The position numbers were made by a program, and so were the translations under genes. A stretch of 64,000 bases of DNA from Jeotgalibacillus soli (GTDB lineage: Bacteria; Bacillota; Bacilli; Bacillales; Jeotgalibacillaceae), in the NCBI RefSeq assembly GCF_000829435.1, contig NZ_JXRP01000017.1:186001-250000 (forward strand). The letters run 5' to 3'. Shown piece after piece: positions 52,891 to 62,615 of this stretch. Positions within the stretch are counted from its first letter, which is position 1, and the number at the start of each line of letters is the position of its first letter. A model generated the notes under the pieces. The model did no database searches and was not told the DNA's origin. It worked only from the letters and a program-made list of their open reading frames with translations.

Positions 52891-53676
52891 ATGAATAAGC
52901 AACGTCTCATTTGGATGGGGGGAGGAGCACTTCTAATTGTTGTATTATTTATCATCGTTCAGCAGCTTATGACAGGATTTGCTTCCGCTTCACCCTTGTC
53001 AGAGAAAGAAGTGCAGGAAACCATTCAAGAACGTTATCCAGTTGATGAAATACAACAACTTTCTCTTAATGGCACGACCTATACCATCCAGTTTCTTTCA
53101 AGAACGGGATTATACGAGGTAAAGGTGGATGCTGAGTCGAGTGAAATTACCGCCTTAACCTTGCTGGAAGAAAATGATGCCAGTAGTCAGCCGGAAGGTA
53201 GAGCGGATACTAAGGAAGATGTGAAAAAAGAAGAATATTTAACGGAGCAGGCGATTAGTGACATTGTTAACCAGCAGATAAGTGGTGAGGCGAAGGTGGA
53301 ATTAGTAACAGGGCAGGACCCGCACGTCTATAAGGCTGTGGTTCAAGGTGACAATGAAACCACAACACTTACAATAAATGCAGCGGATGGAACGATTCTT
53401 ACGACCTTAGTAGAGAAAAGTCCAGAACCTCTACCTGAAACGCCTCGCGTGTTAACAGAAGAAGAAGCAGTTAATATAGCCTTGAACCGAGTGAATGGTG
53501 AAGTAGAGGGTGTAGACTTTGAACCTTTAGAAGAAGGCTCTTATTATTTAGTGGAAATTGAAACGCTAGATGAACAGGAAGTAATTGTTCAAATTAATGC
53601 GATATCTGGTGAGATCAAATCATTAACTTGGGATGAAGATGGCGACGATGACATTGATGACGACCAGGATAATTAA
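52891..53676 (+). CDS. PepSY-domain protein, membrane-anchored (YkoI-like)
   Basis: 261 residues. An N-terminal membrane helix (about 8-33) and three PepSY-like repeats (around 35-95, 115-170 and 185-250; e.g. LTEQAISDIVNQQISGEAKV, LTEEEAVNIALNRVNGEVEG), with an Asp-rich tail (DEDGDDDIDDDQD). PepSY proteins are thought to inhibit proteases or monitor the cell surface. The ykoGHI-like order suggests it is a target or accessory of the two-component system. A possible own promoter has TATAAT at 52856-52861. Confidence 0.85.
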   Translation: MNKQRLIWMGGGALLIVVLFIIVQQLMTGFASASPLSEKEVQETIQERYPVDEIQQLSLNGTTYTIQFLSRTGLYEVKVDAESSEITALTLLEENDASSQPEGRADTKEDVKKEEYLTEQAISDIVNQQISGEAKVELVTGQDPHVYKAVVQGDNETTTLTINAADGTILTTLVEKSPEPLPETPRVLTEEEAVNIALNRVNGEVEGVDFEPLEEGSYYLVEIETLDEQEVIVQINAISGEIKSLTWDEDGDDDIDDDQDN

Positions 53677-53764
53677 TTTTTTCATGGATTGAGAAAGTAT
53701 TGTCAATCATCAATAGGGCATTTTACTTTCAAGTAGCTCCCATGACCAAAAATAGTGATGGAAG

Positions 53765-53794
53765 ACACCGTTTTTAACAGAACGGTGTTTTTTG
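53765..53794 (+). terminator. Terminator after the PepSY gene
   Basis: ACACCGTT pairs with AACGGTGT, followed by a T-run. Confidence 0.85.
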
Positions 53795-53905
53795 CATTTC
53801 AAAACTATTCGGAATCGGATAAGGCGTATATTAGTTTGGATAATGAACTCGTAATTTGATACTCATCTACTCAAACCTAAAATAAAGGAGGATCGTCTAT
53901 ATTTG

Positions 53906-54621
53906 CTAGCCCTTTTTCGGAGGCAAGAGTGGGAGAGTCAGGGAAATCGTTGTTCCTTGTCCAACTTTACTTGAAATATCCAGTGATCCATTATGGTCTT
54001 GAATGATTTTTTTTGTAATCATCATTCCAAGGCCGGTGCCTTTCTCCTTTGTTGTAAAGAAGGGATCTCCAATCCGGTTGATGATTTCTTCTGGAATTCC
54101 AACGCCTGTATCTGTAATGGCAATAGAGACAAAGGGTTCACCTAGCTGCATAATCTTTTTGTTTTGAAGGCTGATTGTAATTCCATCAGGCATAGCATCA
54201 GCAGCATTTTTATACAGATTAAGCAATACTTGCTTTAATTGATTCTCTTCACATCGCAATAGAATATTTCGATAAATGAAAAAAATCGTAAGGATACTTG
54301 TAGAGATGCTGGTCAGTAAAATAATGAATCTGTTTTGATATAAGGAGGCTAATATAATGCAAAAGTAAAAAAATAATAGATTTACGAGGCATTGGTAGTA
54401 CCAATAAAAATAAATAAGGTACGCATAGATGCTGAAAGGATTAACCACATTCCCATACTCGGTTTAGGCATTAACTTTATAACTAAGGATAAAGATAGAA
54501 CAACTAGCAGCAGTACAAGGGGAAATACGGAACTTGTCTGAGCAACAATGAAAAACGATAAAACCTGAAGAGCTTAGGCAAACCATACAATTTTGAGCAA
54601 AAGCCAATTTCGTTCCTTAAC
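53906..54621 (-). pseudogene. Sporulation-type sensor kinase with deleted phosphoacceptor domain
   Basis: Upstream part on the minus strand reads KERNWLLLKIVWFA, a stop, ALQVLSFFIVAQTSSVFPLV, SLSLVIKLMPKPSMGMWLIL and on to a stop; the frame at 54448 then gives further membrane helices and directly CEENQLKQVLLNLYKNAADA, DTGVGIPEEIINRIGDPFFT and EKGTGLGMMITKKI. So the 5- or 6-helix membrane domain is fused to the ATPase domain with no H-box between them. The layout recalls KinB-like kinases. It cannot autophosphorylate and is interrupted by a stop and a frameshift. Confidence 0.75.
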
Positions 54622-54811
54622 AAAATCTTCCTATTTCAACAAATTCACATCCTATGCAAATAGTTGTATTGTGAAATCCTGGGTAAGTTGTTTTAATACG
54701 TTATATCCAAAAGCTGCATCATATATTTTTCTGTAGCAACGGTTTGAATGTAGTACACTAAAGACATTGAATGAATTATTTCGTTACTAATTCAAAAGGA
54801 GAGTATACATA

Positions 54812-55864
54812 ATGACCTACCCAAATGCAAAAGATACTATGCTGACCATAAAAGAGCTTGTCACTATACCAAGTCCTTCTGGACATACAAAACATGTCAT
54901 TGATTACGTCCAAGGGTGGTTCAAAGAGCGCGGAATTGATTCCATCACAAATAATAAAGGTAGTCTATTTGTCACCTTGAAAGGGCTAGATACCTCCAAA
55001 CACAGAGTTTTAACTGCACATGTAGACACCTTAGGCGCAATGGTCAAAGAAATTAAATCAGATGGTCGTTTGAAGCTATCCATGATCGGAGGTTTTCGCT
55101 GGAATGCTGTTGAAGGAGAATATTGTGAAGTTGAAACAAGCACTGGTAACATAATTTCAGGAACTATTTTAATGCATCAAACATCTGTGCATGTGTATAA
55201 GGACGCCGGGACTGCGGCACGTGATGAGAAAAATATCGAAATTAGACTTGATGAAAAGGTTCAGTCCGCTGATGAAACTTTAGCGCTAGGTATTCAAGTG
55301 GGGGATTTTGTATCATTCGATCCTAGAGTGCAAATCACAAAAAGCGGCTTCATTAAATCCAGACATCTTGATGATAAAGCAAGCGTAGGAATGCTGATGA
55401 GAGTGATCGAGCACCTCCACGAGAATAATACAACAATCCCTTATACAACACATTTCATTATCGCAAATAACGAAGAAATTGGATACGGCGGGAATTCAAA
55501 TATTTCAGAAGAAACGGTTGAATATATTGCTGTTGATATGGGAGCACTTGGGGATGGTCAGGCGTCTGATGAATATACGGTTTCAATTTGTGCAAAAGAT
55601 GGAAGTGGCCCATATCATTATGGTTTGCGTAAGCATCTGGTGAAGCTTGCAGAAAAGCATGATATTGAGTACAAAGTAGACATATACCCATACTATTCAT
55701 CGGATGCTTCTGCCGCAATCCGTGCCGGCTATGATATTAAACACGGATTAATTGGAGCTGGAATCGATTCGTCACATGCCTATGAACGAACGCATGAAAG
55801 TTCATTGTATCATACAGAATCTTTGATCTATGCGTATCTACTATCAAATTTGGCATCAGAATGA
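54812..55864 (+). CDS. M42-family metallo-aminopeptidase
   Basis: 350 residues. Di-zinc aminopeptidase/glucanase fold: TIPSPSGHTKHV, TAHVDTLGAM (zinc His/Asp), KSRHLDDKASVGMLMRV (bridging Asp), ANNEEIGYGGNSN (catalytic Glu pair) and AGIDSSHAYERTHESSL (zinc His). It removes N-terminal residues from peptides, in the cytoplasm. Starts after AAAGGAGAG. Confidence 0.92.
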   Translation: MTYPNAKDTMLTIKELVTIPSPSGHTKHVIDYVQGWFKERGIDSITNNKGSLFVTLKGLDTSKHRVLTAHVDTLGAMVKEIKSDGRLKLSMIGGFRWNAVEGEYCEVETSTGNIISGTILMHQTSVHVYKDAGTAARDEKNIEIRLDEKVQSADETLALGIQVGDFVSFDPRVQITKSGFIKSRHLDDKASVGMLMRVIEHLHENNTTIPYTTHFIIANNEEIGYGGNSNISEETVEYIAVDMGALGDGQASDEYTVSICAKDGSGPYHYGLRKHLVKLAEKHDIEYKVDIYPYYSSDASAAIRAGYDIKHGLIGAGIDSSHAYERTHESSLYHTESLIYAYLLSNLASE

Positions 55865-55999
55865 TGGAGGAATGAGGCTATTTTATCGGACCAAGGAATG
55901 ATTTTTATGAAAAGCGTTCCCTCTACTACTCATCTGGGCGAACATCCGTTACAATAAATTGTATATTGATTGATACTATGGAGAGTGCGAGGAATCAAG

Positions 56000-57463
56000 A
56001 TGAATACACAACTATTATTTGACTCATTAAAAATAAAAAGCATTATTGGCTCATTACCCGAATCCGTTGATCATATCGAGGTTGATTCCAGAGCGGTTCA
56101 GCCGAACACCGTGTTTTTTTGCATAAAAGGACATACGACTGACGGACATGATCATGCTCAAAGTGCGATTGAAAAAGGTGCAACAGTAATTGTTGCAGAA
56201 AAAGAGCTTGAACTTGATGCAGACCAAGTGGCACTAGTTGTGGTGAGAAACACTTCACGCGCGTTAGCCCATATAGCGAATCATTTTTACCAATTTCCTT
56301 CAAAAAATATGAACGTTATTGGTGTGACAGGTACAAATGGAAAGACATCCGTTACAAACTTAATTCATCAGCTTATTCGAAGAGGCGGGGAAGGTTCCGC
56401 ACTTTCAGGAACGATTGGGTTTGATTTGGATGGAACGCTTTATGCAAGTGCGAATACAACAAGTGACATTATTACAACACAGCGTATGCTCGTGAAAGCG
56501 CGAGAGGCAGATGTTTCAAACATGGTCTTTGAGGTTTCATCTCATGGGCTAATTGAAGGTCGATTGTGGGGAGTTGATTTTGATGTCGTAACCTTCACGA
56601 ACCTAACTCACGATCATCTTGATTTCCATGGAACGATGGAGCATTATGGATATGCAAAAGGTCTCCTTTTTTCACAGCTGGGCCAAGATTTAACAAAGCC
56701 AAAATATGCTGTCTTAAACGTAGATGATGAATGGTTTGATCAGTATGCATCCATGACGCCGTTTGAAGTGATAAGCTATAGTATGGAGAAGCCAGCAGAC
56801 TTTTTTGCAACGAATATTGTTTATTTAGATGACAGAACCGAATTTTTAATGCATTCACCTGAAGGAGAGTTTCAAGTAGAAACGCAGCTTCTTGGAATCT
56901 TTAATGTATCGAATGTGCTGGCAGCTATTGCGACTCTATATGCAACAGGTGAATCAGTCTCTTCTTTGGTGGAACGCTTGAAGGAGATTCCGCCGATTTC
57001 TGGGAGAATGGAACTTGTTCAAACATCAGCACCTCTTTCAATCTACATAGATTACGCTCATACGCCTGATGCAATAGAAAAAGCCATTCAATCCGTTATG
57101 CCTTTTAAGAAAAACCGTATACTTTTCCTAGTAGGCACAGGAGGGAACCGCGATAAATCTAAGAGACCGACAATGGCCGAGAAAGCATCTTTAGCCGATT
57201 ATGTAGTACTAACAACTGATGATCCACGCTATGAAAGCTACGACAGCATATTAACGGATCTCGAAAAAGGAATGAAGCATGAGCAGTATGCCCTGATTGG
57301 TGATCGTGAAGAAGCTGTTCGCCATATCATGGAGATTGCTGAACCAGATGATATCATTATTTTTGCGGGTAAAGGACACGAGGACTACCAAATCATTGAA
57401 AACACGAAATATCCTCACAGTGACAGAGAAATCGCCCTCTCAGTAGCTGAAACTCGTTTTTAA
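56000..57463 (+). CDS. MurE-like UDP-MurNAc-tripeptide synthetase paralog
   Basis: 487 residues from ATG 56000 (an in-frame ATG at 55970 precedes the GCGAGGAATCAAG site). Mur ligase landmarks: GVTGTNGKTSVTNLI (ATP), FTNLTHDHLDFHGTMEHYG (Mg), the carbamoylated Lys in YAKGLLF, and GGNRDKSKRP. The specificity loop reads TTDDPRYE, against DNPR in meso-DAP-adding MurE; the Asn is Asp here. It is far from a dcw cluster, so it is probably a second, specialised MurE. Substrate amino acid uncertain. Confidence 0.85.
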   Translation: MNTQLLFDSLKIKSIIGSLPESVDHIEVDSRAVQPNTVFFCIKGHTTDGHDHAQSAIEKGATVIVAEKELELDADQVALVVVRNTSRALAHIANHFYQFPSKNMNVIGVTGTNGKTSVTNLIHQLIRRGGEGSALSGTIGFDLDGTLYASANTTSDIITTQRMLVKAREADVSNMVFEVSSHGLIEGRLWGVDFDVVTFTNLTHDHLDFHGTMEHYGYAKGLLFSQLGQDLTKPKYAVLNVDDEWFDQYASMTPFEVISYSMEKPADFFATNIVYLDDRTEFLMHSPEGEFQVETQLLGIFNVSNVLAAIATLYATGESVSSLVERLKEIPPISGRMELVQTSAPLSIYIDYAHTPDAIEKAIQSVMPFKKNRILFLVGTGGNRDKSKRPTMAEKASLADYVVLTTDDPRYESYDSILTDLEKGMKHEQYALIGDREEAVRHIMEIAEPDDIIIFAGKGHEDYQIIENTKYPHSDREIALSVAETRF

Positions 57464-57469
57464 CATGAA

Positions 57470-57505
57470 AAAAGGAGCTTCCGAAAATGATCGAAGCTCC
57501 TTTTG
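57470..57505. terminator. Bidirectional terminator between murE paralog and nucleoside transporter
   Basis: AAAAGGAGCTTC and GAAGCTCCTTTT pair exactly, between converging genes; A/T runs on both sides. Confidence 0.88.
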
Positions 57506-57518
57506 TTGTACCTTGCGG

Positions 57519-58748
57519 TTAAAAGAACATTCCAGCAATCGAGGCTGAAAGCATGGAAGCAAGTGCACCAGCTAGTACTGCACGAAGACCAAGACGTGCG
57601 ATATCCGGGCGACGCTCTGGTGCAAGATTTCCCAGTCCTCCTAGTAAGATACCAAGTGAAGAGATATTAGCAAATCCACATAGTGCAAATGTTATAATCG
57701 CAACGGTCTTATCTGAAAAATCCCCCATAATTGGAGCGAAATTTGCATAAGCAACAAACTCGTTTAGCGCCAGCTTCTGACCGATCAGGTTTCCCGCTTG
57801 AACAGCTTCATGCCATGGTACACCAATGGCAAATGCAAGCGGTGCAAAAACATACCCTAAAATGAGCTCAAGGGAGAAACTGTTGAATCCAACTAGAGCA
57901 CCAATCCAGCCTAAAATACCATTTAGCATGGCCACAATGGCGATAAAGGCGATTAACATTGCTGCTACATTCAATGCAAGCTGAAGGCCTGTACTTGCTC
58001 CTTTAGCTGCAGCATCTACCACATTGGCCGCGTCATCATCTGCGGCCATTTCAAAATCCTCCGGATCTGGACGGTCGTCTGTTTCAGGGACAAACATTTT
58101 TGACATGACAAGACCTGCAGGAGCTGCCATGAAGCTTGCTGCGATCAAGTAATCTAATGGGATACCAAGAAGAGCATATCCAACCAGCACAGAACCAGCT
58201 ACAGAGGCCAGTCCACCAGTCATCACAGCAAAAAGCTCTGAATTCGTCATCTTCCCAATATATGGTTTGATGACAAGGGGTGCTTCAGTTTGTCCGACAA
58301 AAATATTAGCAGCTGCCGACATTGACTCTGCCTTTCGAGTTCCGAGAAGCTTTGAAAGTCCTCCGCCAAGAAGTTTTACGAAAACTTGCATGATTTTTAA
58401 ATAATACAAGACAGAAATTAAGGAAGAGAAGAAGATAATGACGCATAATACGTTAATCGCAAAAACAATTCTGTTTTCTTGATAAACAAATCCGCCAAGT
58501 ACAAAATTGATTCCTTCATTGGCATATTGAATAACTGAACTAACACGATTGGTCATCCATTGAAGTACACCGCTTCCGAAATCAGTTTCTAGAACGATGA
58601 ATGCAAAGAATAGCTGAATGCACAGCCCGACTAAAACTGGTCTCCATTTTATGTTTCTTTTATTATTTGAAAAAGCAAAGGCAATGGCAAGAATAACAAT
58701 AATTCCGGCAAGTCCCCATAGTATGTTTATCAAATAAAGCCACTCCAT
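57519..58748 (-). CDS. Concentrative nucleoside transporter (NupC/CNT family)
   Basis: 409 residues, about ten membrane helices. Family marks: FVGQTEAPLVIKPYIGKMT, ELFAVMTGGLASVAGSVLVG, NLIGQKLALNEFVAYANFAP and ICG-like ALCGFANISSLGILLGGLG. It uses Na+ or H+ to import nucleosides. No leader riboswitch is seen. It stands alone. Confidence 0.92.
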   Translation of the reverse strand: MEWLYLINILWGLAGIIVILAIAFAFSNNKRNIKWRPVLVGLCIQLFFAFIVLETDFGSGVLQWMTNRVSSVIQYANEGINFVLGGFVYQENRIVFAINVLCVIIFFSSLISVLYYLKIMQVFVKLLGGGLSKLLGTRKAESMSAAANIFVGQTEAPLVIKPYIGKMTNSELFAVMTGGLASVAGSVLVGYALLGIPLDYLIAASFMAAPAGLVMSKMFVPETDDRPDPEDFEMAADDDAANVVDAAAKGASTGLQLALNVAAMLIAFIAIVAMLNGILGWIGALVGFNSFSLELILGYVFAPLAFAIGVPWHEAVQAGNLIGQKLALNEFVAYANFAPIMGDFSDKTVAIITFALCGFANISSLGILLGGLGNLAPERRPDIARLGLRAVLAGALASMLSASIAGMFF

Positions 58749-58867
58749 TCTTTATTATACTTGTCAAAACACTTTTCCCATTCTACAATGCTAATGCAAG
58801 CGATTCAATCACGTTTATGAAAAAGTCACATAAATGTCAGATGTCAGACTACTAAGGGGGGGAGAAG

Positions 58868-59104
58868 ATGAAGATACGTAACAGCATTTCAAGCCATGCG
58901 CAAAGAAAAGTATTTATTCACGAAAATAAAAAAGAAGAAACTGTTCTTGTAGCTATTCCTTCATTATCATGGTCTATTTTATTTTCCTACGAAGAGTATG
59001 GGGATCGCTTAATTACTGCCTTAAAGGAATCGCTTAAACATCCAGCGGGGGAAGAGTCTGAAGAGCTTGCGCATCGCATTGCTCAGTGGACAGGAGAAAT
59101 GTGA
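58868..59104 (+). CDS. YueH-like small protein
   Basis: 78 residues: MKIRNSISSHAQRKVFIHEN, EETVLVAIPSLSWSILFSYE and ends RIAQWTGEM. It resembles the YueH family of bacilli, function unknown. A GGGGGGGAG site precedes the ATG. Its TGA overlaps the ATG of a 20-residue open frame. Confidence 0.7.
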   Translation: MKIRNSISSHAQRKVFIHENKKEETVLVAIPSLSWSILFSYEEYGDRLITALKESLKHPAGEESEELAHRIAQWTGEM

Positions 59105-59166
59105 TGAAGCTTAAAAAACCAGTGATTATTCTGGACCCCTATATCCAGCGTAATAAATCGTATTAA
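59104..59166 (+). CDS. 20-residue coupled micro-ORF
   Basis: Starts at ATG 59104, sharing one base with the YueH-like stop (TGATG). The product starts MKLKKPVIILDPYIQ and ends in RNKSY. Support is the coupling and the following perfect hairpin; it may still be chance. Confidence 0.35.
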   Translation: MKLKKPVIILDPYIQRNKSY

Positions 59167-59210
59167 GTACTTAATTCTTGTTTAAGTTTATTATTGATCA
59201 TAAACAACAA

Positions 59211-59258
59211 AAATATCCCGAGAAATGAATCTGTGATTGTTCATTTCTCGGGATATTT
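59211..59258. terminator. Perfect 19-bp hairpin between converging genes
   Basis: AAATATCCCGAGAAATGAA (59211-59229) and its exact complement (59240-59258) with a 10-base loop; T-rich on both strands. Confidence 0.85.
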
Positions 59259-59279
59259 AAACGGAAATTGCAAATTTAA

Positions 59280-59962
59280 TTACATTTTTTCACTATATAC
59301 ACTCCTGAGCTCAGTATTGACAACTATGCACTCTACATAATTTTGAGCTTCACGATCGAAGTGGCATGTACATGTGATCAAATTTAATCGCTTCTTTGAG
59401 AAAATACCAAATATTTCTTGAATAGGTGCATGGTTACGGTCATATATTTCTGAATTGGTGACAGTAAACGTTAATGATTTACCGTCTTCATTCTCTACGA
59501 TGATCTTATCTCCTCGTTTGAGTTCTTTTATGTCCCAATAGATACCAGGTGATTTTTCACCATCCACATGACCGGCAGTACAGCATTTCGCTCTGCATCT
59601 GGTTCAAACCACGCAATCTCTTGAGCATTATCAGGGACCTCCATTAAACTGTTTTCATCCAGTCCATATGGGTTCACCTTGGCATCAACATAAATGGATA
59701 GAATGATAAGCCTTGAAGGTATGATTCTTATATGCTGGTCAAGATTAAATGGATTTTGCTTTGGGGTTATTGTCTGAAAATGAGTTGACTGATTTAATTC
59801 TGGCTCTTTATCTAAAAAGCTAGAAGGGTGAGATGAAATTATTGCTTCTCTTGATTGAGCAGTTGAATCTTTCGGTAACGAAGAGAGCAGTCCCGCTCGC
59901 GCACTAAGAAAGAGGACAAGTCCCGTGAATAAAAATGTATATTTTTTAAAATGGTTATTTAC
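59280..59962 (-). pseudogene. Class F sortase, decayed
   Basis: Minus strand: an N-terminal membrane segment (FKKYTFLFTGLVLFLSARAG), then IRIIPSRLIILSIYVDAKVN, PYGLDENSLMEVPDNAQEIA, WFEPDAERNAV; after a frameshift near 59575 comes GHVDGEKSPGIYWDIKELKR, GDKIIV and LNLITCTCHFD with catalytic Cys. The catalytic Arg position reads NYVECIVV, Cys instead of Arg. The start codon is GTA at 59962 where GTG would overlap the upstream stop. Three lesions, so inactive. It follows a DUF4397 gene whose product carries a sorting-like motif. Confidence 0.8.
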
Positions 59963-60728
59963 CCGCTAACGAGCTGTAAATAGAATAGCTGGTCCACAAG
60001 TGCAATTGTTATAGACCAAGCAATTGAATTGTTTTCAGTGGCCATTCTGCCCCATTCCTGTCTCAGGCATGTCAGCTCGTGGGCTGTTAACAAGAGCAAT
60101 TCAATGGAATCAAGGGTATTCACTGCATAGACACTGTAAGCTGTGCCTGCATCCAATACTGTTTCAGAGAGATCAATAATTTGTGTTCCGTCTGGTGTAC
60201 GCACTTTAAGATCATACGTACTGGCTTCTAACTCTGCAAAATCTGTAACACCTTGGAATGATGCCCCACTAAATACTGCCTCTCCTCCAAGCAGCCCTAC
60301 ATCAACAGCTGGTGCATCAGGGGAAAAGTGGGCAGCACGGACCATTGTCGTTCTATTGTCTACCATCAAATCATCTTCTGTTGCATTTAGTTTGATTCAA
60401 GAAGGTTAATGGCTGAAGCGGTGTAATAATGCCCGGCTTCTACAGTCAAAGTCTTTGAGAATAAAACAGTTGAAGTATCTCCAGCAGGAAATAATTCTAC
60501 TTCATGTTCACCAGCGGGAAGGGGGAAGTAATTTGTGTAGGCTTTAAATTCTGCTCCCTCAACAACAGCCGTTCCGTTTACATAGACATCTACTGCAGGT
60601 GCATCGGGGGAAGCATGTAAAACACGTACCCAGACTTCTTCTCCATTAGCAGACACAGCGCCTGCCATAATGGCTGCCATCATAATAGCTGCAACAATTG
60701 AAGATAAAAACATTTTCCATTTCTCCAC
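59959..60728 (-). pseudogene. DUF4397 surface protein, frameshifted
   Basis: Two DUF4397 repeats sit in different frames: signal segment and VLHASPDAPAVDVYVNGTAV (from 60728 or ATG 60713) to a stop at 60387; a frameshift near 60395 then gives KLNATEDDLMVDNRTTMVRA, AHFSPDAPAVDV and on. The HASPDAPAVDV motif of each repeat is typical. Near the end another frame contains MPETGMG (60050-60070), a sortase-like motif, followed in the first frame by ATENNSIAWSITIALV, a would-be membrane segment. An intact ancestor would be a wall-anchored protein. Frameshifts may instead be sequence errors. Confidence 0.78.
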
Positions 60729-60916
60729 GCTCCTTTTTTTGTCGTATTAAGCATCATGAACATAAAATGAATAGAATAACGGGATATTAAAATCCATATT
60801 TTTTGCAAATTTATGTTCTTTCATAAACAATTCCCTTAGTTTGATTGCATTCCGCGTGATGAAGGACTATCATTTAATGAGGATAAGTTTACAACAGAAC
60901 GAGAGGATATTAGACG

Positions 60917-62485
60917 ATGACAACATTACAGCAAGAAGTATTGTCCAGAAGGACGTTTGCAATTATTTCTCACCCGGATGCGGGGAAAACGACTTTAACA
61001 GAACAACTGCTGTTATTTGGCGGTGCAATTCGCGCTGCAGGAACAGTTAAAGGAAAGAAAACAGGTAAATATGCTACATCAGACTGGATGGAAATCGAAA
61101 AGCAGCGTGGAATTTCGGTCACATCTTCTGTTATGCAATTTGATTATGACGGAAAGCGTGTAAATATACTGGATACGCCAGGTCACCAGGATTTCAGTGA
61201 AGATACGTATCGAACACTTATGGCAGTAGACAGTGCAGTTATGATTATTGATGCAGCAAAAGGGATCGAAGCCCAAACGTTAAAACTTTTTAAAGTGTGT
61301 AAAATGCGCGGTATACCGATCTTTACCTTTATAAACAAGCTTGATCGACAAGGGAGAGAGCCTTTGGAGATCATGGAGGAACTTGAGGAAGTTCTCGGTA
61401 TTGAGTCTTATGCAATGAACTGGCCGATCGGAATGGGGAAAGAATTTTTAGGGATTTATGATCGTCATCATAAACGGATTGAGCAGTTTAGAGTGGATGA
61501 GCAAGATCGTTTTCTTTCACTTAATGAAGAAGGTGAACTAGAAGGAGATTATCTGATTAAACAATCAGGTTTGTATGATCAGGCTCTTGAAGATATCATG
61601 CTGCTTAATGAAGCAGGAAATGACTTTTCATATGAACGTCTTGCAAAAGGTGAAATTACTCCTGTATTTTTTGGCAGTGCTTTAACAAATTTTGGTGTTC
61701 AAACCTTTTTAGAAACCTATTTGCAATTCGCTCCATCACCGTTGCCTCGCCAGTCAGATATTGGAGCCATTGATCCAGTTGCAGAAGAATTTTCAGGTTT
61801 TGTGTTCAAAATCCAAGCCAATATGAATCCTGCACATAGAGATCGTATTGCTTTTTTACGAATTTGCTCAGGGAAATTTGAAAGAGGGATGGCTGTACAG
61901 CTTGCAAGAACAGGGAAGACAATAAAGCTGTCATCTTCTACATCCTTTTTAGCAGATGATCGAAGTACTGTAGATGTTGCAGTTAGCGGTGATATTATCG
62001 GAATCTATGATACAGGTAATTATCAAATTGGGGATACGATAACAGAAGGAAAAAGAGCTTTTCAATTTGAAAAGCTGCCTCAATTTACACCAGAGCTCTT
62101 TATGAGAGTAACGGCTAAGAACGTCATGAAGCAAAAGCATTTCCACAAAGGGATTAATCAGCTCGTACAAGAAGGAGCCATTCAACTGTACAAAACATTA
62201 CGAACGGAAGACGTCATTCTTGGTGCAGTTGGTCAGCTTCAGTTTGAGGTTTTTGAACACCGTATGAAAAATGAGTACAATGTGGATGTTATGATGGAGA
62301 ATATTGGTTCTAAAATTGCTCGCTGGATCGAGAATGAGACGGAAGTGACGGAATCAATGTCATCCAGTCGAAGTATGCTCGTAAAGGATCGCCATAATCG
62401 TCTTGTATTTCTATTTGAAAATGATTTTGCTATGAGATGGTTTGTAGATAAGCACCCATCTATCAAGCTTTATAGCCTCTTGTAA
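60917..62485 (+). CDS. prfC: Peptide chain release factor 3
   Basis: 522 residues. GTPase motifs: [20 protein letters not shown] (G1), [10 protein letters not shown] (G2), [16 protein letters not shown] (G3), [10 protein letters not shown] (G4). The later part matches RF3 domains II-III ([27 protein letters not shown]-like [18 protein letters not shown]). RF3 recycles RF1/RF2 after peptide release using GTP. Present only in some bacilli. The ATG follows GAGAGGATATTAGACG. Confidence 0.95.
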   Translation: MTTLQQEVLSRRTFAIISHPDAGKTTLTEQLLLFGGAIRAAGTVKGKKTGKYATSDWMEIEKQRGISVTSSVMQFDYDGKRVNILDTPGHQDFSEDTYRTLMAVDSAVMIIDAAKGIEAQTLKLFKVCKMRGIPIFTFINKLDRQGREPLEIMEELEEVLGIESYAMNWPIGMGKEFLGIYDRHHKRIEQFRVDEQDRFLSLNEEGELEGDYLIKQSGLYDQALEDIMLLNEAGNDFSYERLAKGEITPVFFGSALTNFGVQTFLETYLQFAPSPLPRQSDIGAIDPVAEEFSGFVFKIQANMNPAHRDRIAFLRICSGKFERGMAVQLARTGKTIKLSSSTSFLADDRSTVDVAVSGDIIGIYDTGNYQIGDTITEGKRAFQFEKLPQFTPELFMRVTAKNVMKQKHFHKGINQLVQEGAIQLYKTLRTEDVILGAVGQLQFEVFEHRMKNEYNVDVMMENIGSKIARWIENETEVTESMSSSRSMLVKDRHNRLVFLFENDFAMRWFVDKHPSIKLYSLL

Positions 62486-62487
62486 TC

Positions 62488-62530
62488 AATAAACCCATGG
62501 ACTTCTAGAAAAATGTCCATGGGTTTATTT
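62488..62530 (+). terminator. Terminator of prfC
   Basis: AATAAACCCATGGAC pairs with GTCCATGGGTTTATT, followed by TTCTTTT. Confidence 0.85.
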
Positions 62531-62615
62531 CTTTTATCGGAGTAAATCCTTTTTTAAAAGGGTAAAAGAAGATAAAATGAATCAAAACTACCATTAAAAG
62601 GAGTAGGTAAAAGGA

